Source: Candidatus Hydrogenedentota bacterium
GTDB lineage: Bacteria; Hydrogenedentota; Hydrogenedentia; Hydrogenedentiales; CAITNO01
Assembly (NCBI GenBank): GCA_903922535.1
Contig: CAIXUF010000314.1
Span: 1-15,826, forward strand
Reading direction: 5' to 3'
Length of the DNA: 15,826 bases
Positions 5,554 through 12,764 of this stretch are shown here, piece by piece. The notes under the pieces are model-generated. The model did not search any database and had not been told where the DNA came from. It saw only the letters and a list, made by a program, of their open reading frames with translations. The position numbers and the translations under genes are program-made. Numbering within the stretch: the first letter of the stretch is position 1; each line of letters begins with the position of its first letter.

Positions 5554-7062
5554 ATGTTAGAAGCACGTTGTTGGGGCATGGTCATCGGATTATCAGCATT
5601 GGCGCTGTTGCATTCAGCGGCGGCTGCGGGCGTGGAACTGCGCACCTTCACCGGGCATACAGCCCCAGTGCATTCCGTGGCGTTTTCGCCTGACGGGACC
5701 AAGGCGCTCACCGGTTCCTATGACCACACGGCGAAACTGTGGGACACGGCGACGGGCGCGGAAATCCGCACCTTCACCGGGCACACGAATGTGGTGTACT
5801 CCGTGGCGTTTTCTCCGGACGGAACGCAAGTGCTCACCGGTGCTGGCGACAGCACGGCAAGACTGTGGGATGCGGCCACAGGCACGCAGATGCGCACCTT
5901 CACGGTCACCTCGACGGGCGGAGTCGTCTCCGTGGCGTTTTCACCGGACGGAACCAAGGTGCTCGCCGGATTGGTTGACAGTACGGCGAGACTGTGGGAC
6001 GCGGGTACGGCCACGGACCTGCTCACTTTTACCGGGCACACCGGCCCTGTGTACTCTGCGGCGTTTTCGCCCGACGGGACCAAGGTGCTCACGGGCTCGT
6101 CTGACAGCACGGCAAAGATATGGGATGCGGCCACGGGGAAGGACTTGATGACGCTTGCCGGACACACGGGCGTGGTGTGCTCCGCGAAGTTTTCGCCGTT
6201 TGGCACGCAGATACTCACGGGCGCGTCCGACACCACGGCAAAGTTGTGGGAGTCTTCCACGGGGTTGGTACTTCACACGTTCACCGGCCACACGTCCACG
6301 GTCGCCTCCGCGGTGTTCTCGCCGGATGGAACCAAACTCCTTACGGCGGCACAGGCACCTGACAACACGGCGAAACTGTGGGACGACTCGACATGGGCGG
6401 AGCTCCGCACCCTCGCCGGGCACACGGACTCTGTAAACTCCGTGACCTTCTCACCGGACGGAACCAGGGCGCTTACCGGGTCGGACGACAACACGGCAAA
6501 ACTGTGGGCGGTCAAGGCATCGGTGCCTGATGTGACGGGCAAGGCCCAGACGGAGGCGGAGACCGCGCTCAGTGGCGCCGAACTGACCACCGGCACGGTA
6601 ACCACACAATGCAGTGACTCCGTTGCCGCGGGCCTGGTGATCAGCCAGAGTCCGGCTGCGGCCACAGCGGCGGACTTTGGCGCCCCGGTGGCGATTGCCG
6701 TGTCCATCGGTTTTTGCGACAGTTCCCGACCGACCGAGGCGGACTTGCGTGCCGCCCTCACGGCAAACTTTGGCGCGATGGACGCGAACGGGGACGGTGT
6801 GGTCACCTACGCCGAGGCACTGGCGGCCCTTCCCGGCCTCACGGTGGCGGTGTTCAACGCGGTGGATACGGACGGTAACGGCCAGATCAGTCGTACCGAG
6901 GCGGGGTTGGCCGCTGCGGGTGGGTGCGCCGGATGCAGCGGATGCAAGAGTGGCAAGGGAGCCTTTTCCTTCGACCAACTCAGGAAATACGTCGGTGATT
7001 TCTTCCTCGCCGGGCTCGGTGTTGGAGTTCTCTCGCTGCTGTCCCGGCGCAGGTTGCCCTGA
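5554..7062 (+). CDS. Secreted WD40 propeller / PASTA / EF-hand protein with C-terminal anchor
   Basis: A 502-residue exported protein. The signal peptide covers about 1-25 (AAAAG). Seven WD40 repeats of about 42 residues span about 28-320, each with GHT...F-S-P-D-G...D-x-T-A-[KR]-[LI]-W, enough for one closed seven-bladed propeller. Repeat 3 lacks the GH pair (TVTSTGG) and repeat 5 has SPFG. A PASTA-like domain follows (about 323-386, VPDVTGKAQTEAETAL...VISQSPAAA). Then come two canonical EF-hand or dockerin-like calcium loops: D410-x-N-x-D-G...E421 and D438-x-D-x-N-G...E449. A Cys hinge (C458, C461, C464), one hydrophobic helix (about 482-497) and an RRR tail end the chain, resembling a C-terminal sorting or membrane anchor. 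The ATG at 5554 follows AGGAG (5542-5546). Probably a cell-surface binding or scaffold protein; the ligand is unknown. Confidence 0.88.
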   Translation: MLEARCWGMVIGLSALALLHSAAAAGVELRTFTGHTAPVHSVAFSPDGTKALTGSYDHTAKLWDTATGAEIRTFTGHTNVVYSVAFSPDGTQVLTGAGDSTARLWDAATGTQMRTFTVTSTGGVVSVAFSPDGTKVLAGLVDSTARLWDAGTATDLLTFTGHTGPVYSAAFSPDGTKVLTGSSDSTAKIWDAATGKDLMTLAGHTGVVCSAKFSPFGTQILTGASDTTAKLWESSTGLVLHTFTGHTSTVASAVFSPDGTKLLTAAQAPDNTAKLWDDSTWAELRTLAGHTDSVNSVTFSPDGTRALTGSDDNTAKLWAVKASVPDVTGKAQTEAETALSGAELTTGTVTTQCSDSVAAGLVISQSPAAATAADFGAPVAIAVSIGFCDSSRPTEADLRAALTANFGAMDANGDGVVTYAEALAALPGLTVAVFNAVDTDGNGQISRTEAGLAAAGGCAGCSGCKSGKGAFSFDQLRKYVGDFFLAGLGVGVLSLLSRRRLP

Positions 7063-7093
7063 CCCGTGGCCCCATCCTTCCTTCTCCGACAGT

Positions 7094-7113
7094 GGGATGG
7101 GTGGGTGGGGGGG
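7094..7113 (+). other. G-quadruplex-type G-run
   Basis: GGG-AT-GGG-T-GGG-T-GGGGGGG meets the four-tract G3 pattern with loops of 1-2 bases. It lies between the WD40 stop (7062) and the exonuclease III start (7222). The 5' part can also pair with CCCATCC just upstream (from about 7069), so a hairpin is an alternative. There is no T-run after it. Confidence 0.5.
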
Positions 7114-7221
7114 AAATAGTCTGAAAATGGGTGCATGGGCAGGGGTATGATGTTCCCGATACGGTTTGCCTTGATGCGGCACCGGCGTGTATGCTGGCCC
7201 ATTGAGGAGAAAAAAGCTTAG

Positions 7222-7983
7222 ATGACGACCATCCTTTCATGGAATGTGAATGGACTGCGGGCTGCGGTCAAGAACGGGTTTCTGGACTGGTTGGAGCGTT
7301 CCCAGCCTGACATTCTGTGCCTGCAGGAGACGCGTGTCCTTCCCGGCGAATTGGAAGAGACGGTTCGCGCCCCTTTTGGATACCAGTCCTGGTGGAATCC
7401 GGCGGAAAAGAAAGGGTACAGCGGCACGGCAGTCTACTCCCGCACGGCACCCTTGTCGGTGACCACGATGGGTGTGCCCGAGTTTGACGCCGAAGGGCGT
7501 TTGCAGGTGGTGGAGTTTCCGGAGTGCACCATCCTGAACGGATACTGGCCCAACAGCCAGTCGGAACGGGCCCGGCTCGATTACAAGCTGGCCTTTTGCG
7601 CGGCGCTGCTTGACCTCGCGAACGGGCTGGTGAAGAAGAAGCGAAATGTGCTGATTTGCGGCGATTTCAACATTGCCCACCAGCCGATTGACCTGGCCCG
7701 GCCCAAAGAAAACGAGAACAACGCCGGGTACTACATTGAGGAACGCGAGGCGATGGGCCGGCTGCTGGCGGCGGGCTATGCCGACACCTTCCGCAGCCTG
7801 CACCCGGAGGCGGTGGAGTATTCCTGGTGGTCCTACCGGATGAATGCGCGGCCGAAAAACATCGGCTGGCGCATTGACTGCATGTGCGTGAACAAGGCGT
7901 TTCTGCCGCGTGTCAAGGCGGCCTGGATCGCGGGCGACGTGAACGGTTCCGACCATTGCCCGGTGGGCGTGGAAATCGGATAG
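7222..7983 (+). CDS. xth: Exodeoxyribonuclease III (AP endonuclease)
   Basis: A 253-residue cytoplasmic base-excision-repair nuclease: it cleaves DNA 5' to abasic sites and digests 3' ends. All family motifs are present: WNVNGLRA (7-14), LQET (E36), NGYWPN (Y108), GDFNIAH (D148, N150), GWRID (D219) and GSDHCPV (D244, H245). Length is typical (about 250-270) and there is no signal peptide, in contrast to the secreted EEP relative at 4051-4893. The ATG at 7222 starts the canonical TILSWNVNGLR N-terminus. A GAGGAG lies 12 bases upstream (7204-7209), somewhat far. It is followed after 10 bp by the PduO-like gene and probably cotranscribed with it. Confidence 0.96.
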   Translation: MTTILSWNVNGLRAAVKNGFLDWLERSQPDILCLQETRVLPGELEETVRAPFGYQSWWNPAEKKGYSGTAVYSRTAPLSVTTMGVPEFDAEGRLQVVEFPECTILNGYWPNSQSERARLDYKLAFCAALLDLANGLVKKKRNVLICGDFNIAHQPIDLARPKENENNAGYYIEEREAMGRLLAAGYADTFRSLHPEAVEYSWWSYRMNARPKNIGWRIDCMCVNKAFLPRVKAAWIAGDVNGSDHCPVGVEIG

Positions 7984-7987
7984 GGGA
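7982..7987 (+). promoter_or_regulatory. Ribosome binding site for the TTG start at 7994
   Basis: AGGGGA begins inside the xth stop codon (TAG, 7981-7983) and lies 6 bases before TTG at 7994. It supports a TTG start and coupling of the PduO-like gene to xth. Confidence 0.55.
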
Positions 7988-7993
7988 CATCCA

Positions 7994-8575
7994 TTGAAAT
8001 CACAAGTCACGACCAAGTACGGCGACGACGGCATGACCCGCATTCTGGGCGGCGAGACGGTGTCCAAAAGCCATCCGATTGTGGAGGCGAACGGCACCCT
8101 GGACTCGTTGCGGACGCGGCTGGCCCGGCTGCGGCTGATGGTTGTCGAGCGCAACCCGGCTGGTGCCGAGAAACATGCCGCTTTTTTGTGGTGGCTGCTC
8201 CATGTCTGCTTCCTGGTCGGTGCGGAAATCAGCGATCCGCTTTGGAAGCACCACGCCGCCCATCCGGGCAAGATTGGTCCGGAGCACCTCGCAAAACTGG
8301 AGGAAGAGCAGGCGCGGCTGGAGGCATCGACCCCGCTGCCCCATGCGTTTATTGTGTCCGCCGCAAACATCGCCTCGGCCGAAGCCGATGCCGCGGCCAC
8401 CGTGGCGCGCGAATTTGAGCGCCGGCTGGTGGCTATGCACGAGGCTGTGCCGGAATTCGCCTGCGCCGATCTGCTGGTCTTCTCGAACCGGCTGAGCGAT
8501 TATCTGTTCATTCTGGCGCGCCGCCTTGATGACGGGCGCTTCCAGACCGTGGACTACAACGCCGCAAAACCCTGA
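7994..8575 (+). CDS. Divergent PduO-type cobalamin adenosyltransferase homologue
   Basis: A 193-residue homologue of ATP:cob(I)alamin adenosyltransferase (PduO/EutT-like five-helix bundle). The N-terminal ATP loop T-K-x-G-D-x-G-x-T-x-x-L-G-G-E (about 7-21), HPIVEANGTLDSL with D37, and the C-terminal NRLSDYLFILAR (about 165-176) are clear. However, the usual P-G-G...A-x-L-H-x-A-R-x-x-x-R-R-A-E-R signature is degraded to about residues 122-143. By alignment the glycines are lost, the His is Asp, the first Arg is A135 and the second Arg of the pair is E140; only R139, E142 and R143 remain. From recalled family knowledge, the lost Arg corresponds to human ATR R186. Activity as an adenosyltransferase is therefore doubtful. 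A TTG start fits: its ribosome binding site overlaps the xth stop, and the protein begins just before the ATP loop. It is probably the second gene of an xth operon. Confidence 0.75.
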   Translation: MKSQVTTKYGDDGMTRILGGETVSKSHPIVEANGTLDSLRTRLARLRLMVVERNPAGAEKHAAFLWWLLHVCFLVGAEISDPLWKHHAAHPGKIGPEHLAKLEEEQARLEASTPLPHAFIVSAANIASAEADAAATVAREFERRLVAMHEAVPEFACADLLVFSNRLSDYLFILARRLDDGRFQTVDYNAAKP

Positions 8576-8623
8576 ACCGGCTGAGTTTTGGGAAACGCAC
8601 GATTGAATGCGGGGAACCGCCAA

Positions 8624-8636
8624 CCGCGCCACGCGG
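8624..8636. other. Small GC-rich stem-loop after the PduO-like gene
   Basis: CCGCG-CCA-CGCGG is a perfect 5-bp stem with a 3-base loop, 48 bp after the stop at 8575. There is no T-run. The rest of 8576-8747 holds no gene I can support. Confidence 0.25.
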
Positions 8637-8747
8637 CAAGATGCTGTCCTCGGCGGAATTCAAGGAGCCTGTGATCCATCTGTAGTCTGGACATGAGGAC
8701 GGAGCACGCGTTGAATGCGAGTCCGCCGGAGACTTCCCTGCCTCACA

Positions 8748-8800
8748 GTCCCCATCATATCGAAACGCGGCATGACTTGCCGCATGTCAACATTGGGGAC
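8748..8800. terminator. Nested inverted repeat at convergent gene junction
   Basis: An outer 7-bp stem GTCCCCA (8748-8754) / TGGGGAC (8794-8800) encloses an inner perfect 6-bp stem GCGGCA (8767-8772) / TGCCGC (8778-8783) with loop TGACT. It begins 3 bases after the stop codon of the minus-strand C39-like protease. It probably ends or protects that transcript, but there is no U-tract, so factor-independent termination is uncertain. Confidence 0.45.
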
Positions 8801-8802
8801 CG

Positions 8803-10239
8803 CTAGGGTTGCACAAGTTTGATGTAATCGTTGGATACGGTGGAGTAATTGTTTGCCCCGTCCAGATACTGCACCCGCACGGTGTGATAACCGGCGCCGG
8901 CAGGCAGCGTATAGGAGCGTGTGGAGGTGGGTGGCATCCAGGAGGTCCAATGAGCGCCGTCATCGCTGAAGCGCATCCGTGATACGCCGGCGCCGCTGTC
9001 GGCCCATGTCAAGCCCAACGCTACCGCCCGAGTGGTGGTTGAGGAAGCGCCGCTGTTAATGACAATCGAGCCCGTGGGCAGGACCGTGTCCAGCAGGATG
9101 TAGTCACTGTACACCACCGACCGGTTGTTGAATCTGTCGAGATACTGGACGCGGACTGTCCTGTGGCCGTCAGCGCCCGCAGGCAGCGTGTATGCGCGGG
9201 TGGCCGCCAGGGACTCCCACGCGCTCCAATGGGAGCCGTCATCGCTGAAACGCATTCGCACCACGCCGGAACCGTTGTCACCATCATCCCAAGTCAACGA
9301 CAACGTGACATTGCGGCTGTTGGTGGCCGAACGGTCGTTGTTGATGACAATCGAGCCTGTTGGGGAAGTGGTGTCTGTGAAAGGCTTGACATTAAAAGAC
9401 CATCCGGAACGCACACCCCACTGGTAGCTGCCGGACATGCCTCGAAATTCGGACTCGTGCGCGTCCGTGTCCCAGGTATTGTAATAAATGTAAGTCTGGG
9501 GAGGTCCTTCGTTGTAGCCGATAACGGTAACGAAATGGTCTGTGGCACCGTCTCCATCCGAATCAACAAGAAAAACCATGGGCCTTCCCGCATCCATTTC
9601 CTGTTTCAGCACGTCAAAGGTCAGCATTGACCCGTAGTAATACATGTCGCAGGTTGGCGTGTAGCCGGTGGACCGATACGTCACGTAGTTGTTGAAGGCA
9701 GGCTGGACGTCAATCGACCAGCTCTGGCCGTAGTAGTTTCCGGACGAAGAGCGGGACGTACTCATGAAATCGGCAATACAGTTGTCCGCATGGGGGATGC
9801 GGTCCTGTTGAAGGGCTTCATCCGTTTGTATGTTGAGGTTGGTGTCTTCCGGCCGGGCGTAGTCCTCATAATGCTGCTCACTGCCGGGAGGATAGGATGA
9901 CGAAGAGGAACCACCGGAGGCGATGGCCTGCAAGACGGCGTCGGTCTGGTTTGCGGAGGATCCGGGTATCAGGTCGTCGAACCCCTTGCCATCCCAGTAC
10001 CCGACGACCATGCCCACGGCGGTTGGTCCGCATCCGTGCCGCCACGTGTAGGCAGGAACTCCTGCGATCATGGTTGTCGTTGCCGATTTGCTGACCGGCG
10101 GTGATATTACGCCGGGCGGCGGGGTGGGACCGGTGGTGCTTTGCCAGGCTTCCTGGGCAAACGTGATCCCCTGCAGCGACACAGTCAAGAAGAGAACCGC
10201 AAACGCGGGATACTGCATGAACTGCCATTTCGCAGTCAT
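8803..10239 (-). CDS. Secreted C39-like cysteine protease with two C-terminal repeat domains
   Basis: A 478-residue exported protein. The signal peptide is about 1-29 (ITFAQE). The papain-like C39 family domain spans about 55-285, with the probable nucleophile C70 in HGCGPTAVGMVVGYWD, the histidine H235 in TDHFVTVIGYN, and N254/D257 in YYNTWDTDAH. No ABC transporter domain is attached, so it is of the stand-alone Peptidase_C39_2 type. Two tandem domains of about 90 residues follow, each starting PTGSIVIN, then T-W, M-R-F-S-D-D-G-x-H-W, Y-T-L-P-A-G and V-R-V-Q-Y-L-D. They are Ig/FN3-like and probably bind a surface or substrate. The ATG at 10239 precedes the signal peptide; upstream is only a weak AAAGGG. 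ATG at 10218 is a possible alternative. Confidence 0.82.
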   Translation of the reverse strand: MTAKWQFMQYPAFAVLFLTVSLQGITFAQEAWQSTTGPTPPPGVISPPVSKSATTTMIAGVPAYTWRHGCGPTAVGMVVGYWDGKGFDDLIPGSSANQTDAVLQAIASGGSSSSSYPPGSEQHYEDYARPEDTNLNIQTDEALQQDRIPHADNCIADFMSTSRSSSGNYYGQSWSIDVQPAFNNYVTYRSTGYTPTCDMYYYGSMLTFDVLKQEMDAGRPMVFLVDSDGDGATDHFVTVIGYNEGPPQTYIYYNTWDTDAHESEFRGMSGSYQWGVRSGWSFNVKPFTDTTSPTGSIVINNDRSATNSRNVTLSLTWDDGDNGSGVVRMRFSDDGSHWSAWESLAATRAYTLPAGADGHRTVRVQYLDRFNNRSVVYSDYILLDTVLPTGSIVINSGASSTTTRAVALGLTWADSGAGVSRMRFSDDGAHWTSWMPPTSTRSYTLPAGAGYHTVRVQYLDGANNYSTVSNDYIKLVQP

Positions 10240-10344
10240 ACGCCCAACCCTTTCTGCCACCTTGCCCCTCACGTTTCGCGACACCCGTGTGTCTTCCCCG
10301 GCACTTCTCACTGATTCCACAGGACTCTGAAAGACTTCAGTGAA

Positions 10345-10372
10345 ATTATAGGGAGAGCCGAAAAAAACACAA
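10345..10372 (-). promoter_or_regulatory. Promoter of the C39-like protease gene
   Basis: On the minus strand a perfect -10 TATAAT (10345-10350) lies 16 bp after TTGTGT (10367-10372). It would start a transcript near 10338, leaving a 5' leader of about 100 bases before ATG 10239. This implies the gene is transcribed separately from the guanylyltransferase gene upstream. Confidence 0.55.
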
Positions 10373-10433
10373 CGTTCCTGGAAGCCCTTTGATTGGCTTG
10401 TGCCGGAGAAAGAAGCTGACGTCGTCTTTGCGG

Positions 10434-11546
10434 CTACAGCCGTTCACTGCCCCTGTTGTGAAGTTCCTCAACGACCTTGCGCACATCCTGCGCGCGGTCG
10501 CGGGGCATGACCAACACGGCGTCTCCGGTGACGACAATGACCAGATTCTCGACTCCCAGCGCGGCCACGGCAACCTCCGAGGCGGCGGTTGTCCTGAAGA
10601 CAATACTGTTTTGCGTATCGATCAGCACGGCGTCTCCGGTGACCACGTTGCCCTGTTCGTCATGGGGAAAGATGCGGCCCACGGCTTCCCAAGACCCGAT
10701 GTCTTCCCATTCGAAATCGCCGCGCGCCATCACGATGTTGTGCGCCTTTTCCATCAGGGCGTAGTCAATGGAGATGTTGGTGAGCGCGGTGAATGCGGCC
10801 TCCACGCGGGTCGTGTCGCCTTCGCGCAGCGCCGCGGTCATCGCTTCCACGGCGGCGGCATGGCAGGGGCTTGCGTGGCCCAGTCCGGCAAGGAAGGTGG
10901 ACAGGGTCCAGAAAAACATGCCGCTGTTCCAGAGGTAACGGCCGGACGCCACGAATTCGGCCGCCGTCTTCGCGTCGGGTTTTTCGTGGAAACGCAGCAC
11001 AGGGTAGACGCCGACGTCTTCCGGTGAGATGAACGTTGGGACGGCTTCCCCGGGCAGTTCAATGTAGCCGTAGCCCGTTTCGGGGCGTGTGGGGGCGATG
11101 CCGATGACGCCGAGCGCGGGCTGGCGTTCCACATCCTCCAGGGCCGCGCAGACGCAGTCGCGGAACGCGTCGGCGTCGCCGATGCGGTGATCGGCGGTCA
11201 GTACGGCCATGGTGATTTGTTCGGCGGGCACATTGAAGCGGGCCATCACATGGGCGGCGGCAAAGGCGAGGCATCCCGCCGTGTTGCGCTTGCAGGGTTC
11301 GGCGAGCACGTTTTCGTCCGGAACGCTGCACGCCGCCGCGGCGGCGTCACGGATTTGTGCCGAGGTGATGATGAAGACGCGATCCGGCGGAATGACCGAA
11401 GCGATGCGCTCCACGCTTTCCTGCAGCAGCGTCTGTCCCGACTCGGTGAGCGGCAGAAGTTGCTTGGGCGTGCTCCGGCGTGACAGGGGCCAGAACCGCT
11501 CTCCCGATCCGCCCGCCATGACCACGGCCACCCTGATGCGTTCCAT
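10434..11546 (-). CDS. manC: Mannose-1-phosphate guanylyltransferase
   Basis: A 370-residue nucleotidyltransferase making GDP-mannose from GTP and mannose-1-phosphate, for cell-surface polysaccharide or GDP-sugar synthesis. The nucleotide-binding signature is MAGGSGERFWPLSR (10-23) with K28 (TPKQLLPL). Other motifs are AEPCKRNTA (82-90), TADH (D119; most relatives have PSDH), ETGYGYIE (156-163), RFHEKPDA (185-192), WNSGMFFW (206-213) and DFEWEDIGSW. The chain ends after the beta-helix-like region, without the phosphomannose isomerase domain of the long bifunctional form (about 470 residues), so it is the short monofunctional type. The ATG at 11546 has a weak GGGGG leader 8 bases upstream. Genomic context gives no polysaccharide cluster here. 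Confidence 0.92.
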   Translation of the reverse strand: MERIRVAVVMAGGSGERFWPLSRRSTPKQLLPLTESGQTLLQESVERIASVIPPDRVFIITSAQIRDAAAAACSVPDENVLAEPCKRNTAGCLAFAAAHVMARFNVPAEQITMAVLTADHRIGDADAFRDCVCAALEDVERQPALGVIGIAPTRPETGYGYIELPGEAVPTFISPEDVGVYPVLRFHEKPDAKTAAEFVASGRYLWNSGMFFWTLSTFLAGLGHASPCHAAAVEAMTAALREGDTTRVEAAFTALTNISIDYALMEKAHNIVMARGDFEWEDIGSWEAVGRIFPHDEQGNVVTGDAVLIDTQNSIVFRTTAASEVAVAALGVENLVIVVTGDAVLVMPRDRAQDVRKVVEELHNRGSERL

Positions 11547-11620
11547 CGGCGTTACCCCCGTGCTGCGCCATTGCCCAGCCGTTTCGCTTGTACCTTAAGT
11601 GCTTAGGTTTTCCGGAGATG

Positions 11621-12064
11621 AACCACAGAGGTCACAGAGGAACACGGAGTAGAAAGCAGAACGCGTTGACCACGGAATACACGGAAGAACACGGAAAGAG
11701 GCCGAAAAACGGCACCGACAGCAGCACAGAGGAGTCTGACTGCGGCGGGTCGTATGGTTCTTCCCATCCTGTCCATCCTGTTTATCCATGTAACTTTGCT
11801 CTCTGTCTTCTTCCCCGCTTCTTCCGTGCTACTATCCGTCATCTTCATGTTTTTTTTCGAAGAAGTACATGCTGTGTCATCGTCAAGTCATGTTGTGCAA
11901 AGCAGACAAGCGCGTCCTGCTCTATGCGTTCTTTGTGATCTTTGCGGTCAGATTCTTGCCAGCCTTTACCACATAGAACGCAAAGATCGCAAAGAAGTGT
12001 TCTGCAAAACCCGTACGTCTTGCCCGTGTTCTTTTCCGTGCAGTTCTGTGAATTCCGTGGTTGA
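11621..12064. repeat. Intergenic mosaic of short CACAGAGG / ACACGGAA / CAAAGATCGC repeats
   Basis: The 525-bp gap between manC and araD has no convincing gene but is full of short related repeats. They are ACCACAGAGGTCACAGAGGA (11622-11641) with ACACGGAG after it; CCACGGAATACACGGAAGA (11670-11688) with ACACGGAAAG after it; CATCCTGTCCATCCTGT (11765-11781); GCGTTCTTTGTGATCTTTGCG (11926-11946, not shown in full elsewhere), whose inverse CGCAAAGATCGCAAAGAA is at 11979-11996; and CCGTGTTCTTTTCCGTG...AATTCCGTGGTTGA (12024-12064), an imperfect inverse of the 11666-11696 block. Similar strings recur between genes in many environmental genomes and produce spurious NHRGHRGT / TTEYTEEHGK peptides. Function is unknown. 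Confidence 0.7.
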
Positions 12065-12071
12065 TGTTATT

Positions 12072-12761
12072 TCATTTCTGTCCGTAATAGGCACCCTTGC
12101 CGTGTTTGCGGAGGAAATGCTTGTCGAGCAGGTAGGGTTCCAGCGGCGCGGCGGCGGGATTGATGAGCAGCGTATGGAAAGCCATCCGCGCAAGTTCTTC
12201 GAGCACGGCGGCATTCTCGACGGCCTGGAACAGGCCGCGCCCCCAGACGAAGGGGGCATGGCCGGCGCAGAGCACGCCCGGAAAGGCCATGGGGTCGCAT
12301 CCCGCAAAACGCCGGACGATCACATCGCCTATGTGTTTCTCGTAACCGTCAGCCACCTCTTCGGCGGTGAGCGCGTCGGTGACAGGCACCTCGCCGTAAA
12401 AGTAGTCGGCGTGGGTCGTGCCGAGGCAGGGGATGGGACGGCGCGCCTGGGCAAAGCAGGTGGCAAAGTGGGAGTGCGTGTGCACCACCGCGCCGACATC
12501 CGGAAAAGTCTTGTACAGCACCAGGTGGGCGGGCAGATCGACGGACGGTTTAAGATCTCCCTCGACCACCATGCCGTTCAGATCGACGATGACAATTTGT
12601 TCGGGTATCATTTCGGCATAGGGCACACCGCTGGGTTTGATGGCGACAAGGCCGGCAGTGCGGTCAATGGCGCTGGCGTTGCCCCAAGTCTGGGTCACCA
12701 GCCCCTCCTCGACCAGGGCCAGGTTCATATCGCAGACATCGGTCCTGAGTGACTCAAGCAT
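12072..12761 (-). CDS. araD: L-ribulose-5-phosphate 4-epimerase (class II aldolase family)
   Basis: A 229-residue zinc enzyme interconverting L-ribulose-5-phosphate and D-xylulose-5-phosphate in L-arabinose use; the close relatives UlaF/SgbE do this in ascorbate or gulonate pathways. Full-length match: TWGNASAIDR (25-34) and IKPSGVPY for phosphate binding; D75 in KPSVDLPAH; zinc ligands H94 and H96 (VVHTHS) and H168 (CAGHAPF); the catalytic D119 in GTTHADYFYG; and the C-terminal LLDKHFLRKHGKGAYYGQ with its Tyr pair. The length equals the E. coli enzyme within a few residues. A strong AAGGAGG (12772-12778) inside the end of dus precedes the ATG by 10 bases. It starts 3 bp after the dus stop and is the last gene of the thiC-dus-araD operon. 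No kinase or isomerase of arabinose use is visible here. Confidence 0.93.
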   Translation of the reverse strand: MLESLRTDVCDMNLALVEEGLVTQTWGNASAIDRTAGLVAIKPSGVPYAEMIPEQIVIVDLNGMVVEGDLKPSVDLPAHLVLYKTFPDVGAVVHTHSHFATCFAQARRPIPCLGTTHADYFYGEVPVTDALTAEEVADGYEKHIGDVIVRRFAGCDPMAFPGVLCAGHAPFVWGRGLFQAVENAAVLEELARMAFHTLLINPAAAPLEPYLLDKHFLRKHGKGAYYGQK

Positions 12762-12764
12762 GTT

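Noticed and set aside
7063..7221. Intrinsic terminator after the WD40 gene
   Set aside because: CCCATCC can pair with GGATGGG, but the loop is long and no T-run follows; the G-quadruplex reading is simpler.
8640..8685. Possible transposase remnant (MLSSAEFKEPVIHL then stop)
   Set aside because: Only 14 codons with superficial likeness to an IS3-type start; too short to support.
10389..10420. Terminator for manC (AAGCC ... GGCTT hairpin on the minus strand)
   Set aside because: A five-base stem with a long loop and no adjacent T-run; the only T-run is about 20 bases further on.
10389..11027. Plus-strand open frame of 212 codons
   Set aside because: Antisense to the mannose-1-phosphate guanylyltransferase, whose motifs are unambiguous.
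11588..11938. Open frames with NHRGHRGT and TTEYTEEHGK-like peptides
   Set aside because: These are translations of the short intergenic repeats and are known in databases as spurious proteins; no ribosome binding site or conserved domain.
11754..12752. Plus-strand open frame of 332 codons
   Set aside because: It runs through the repeat block and antisense to the clearly real araD.
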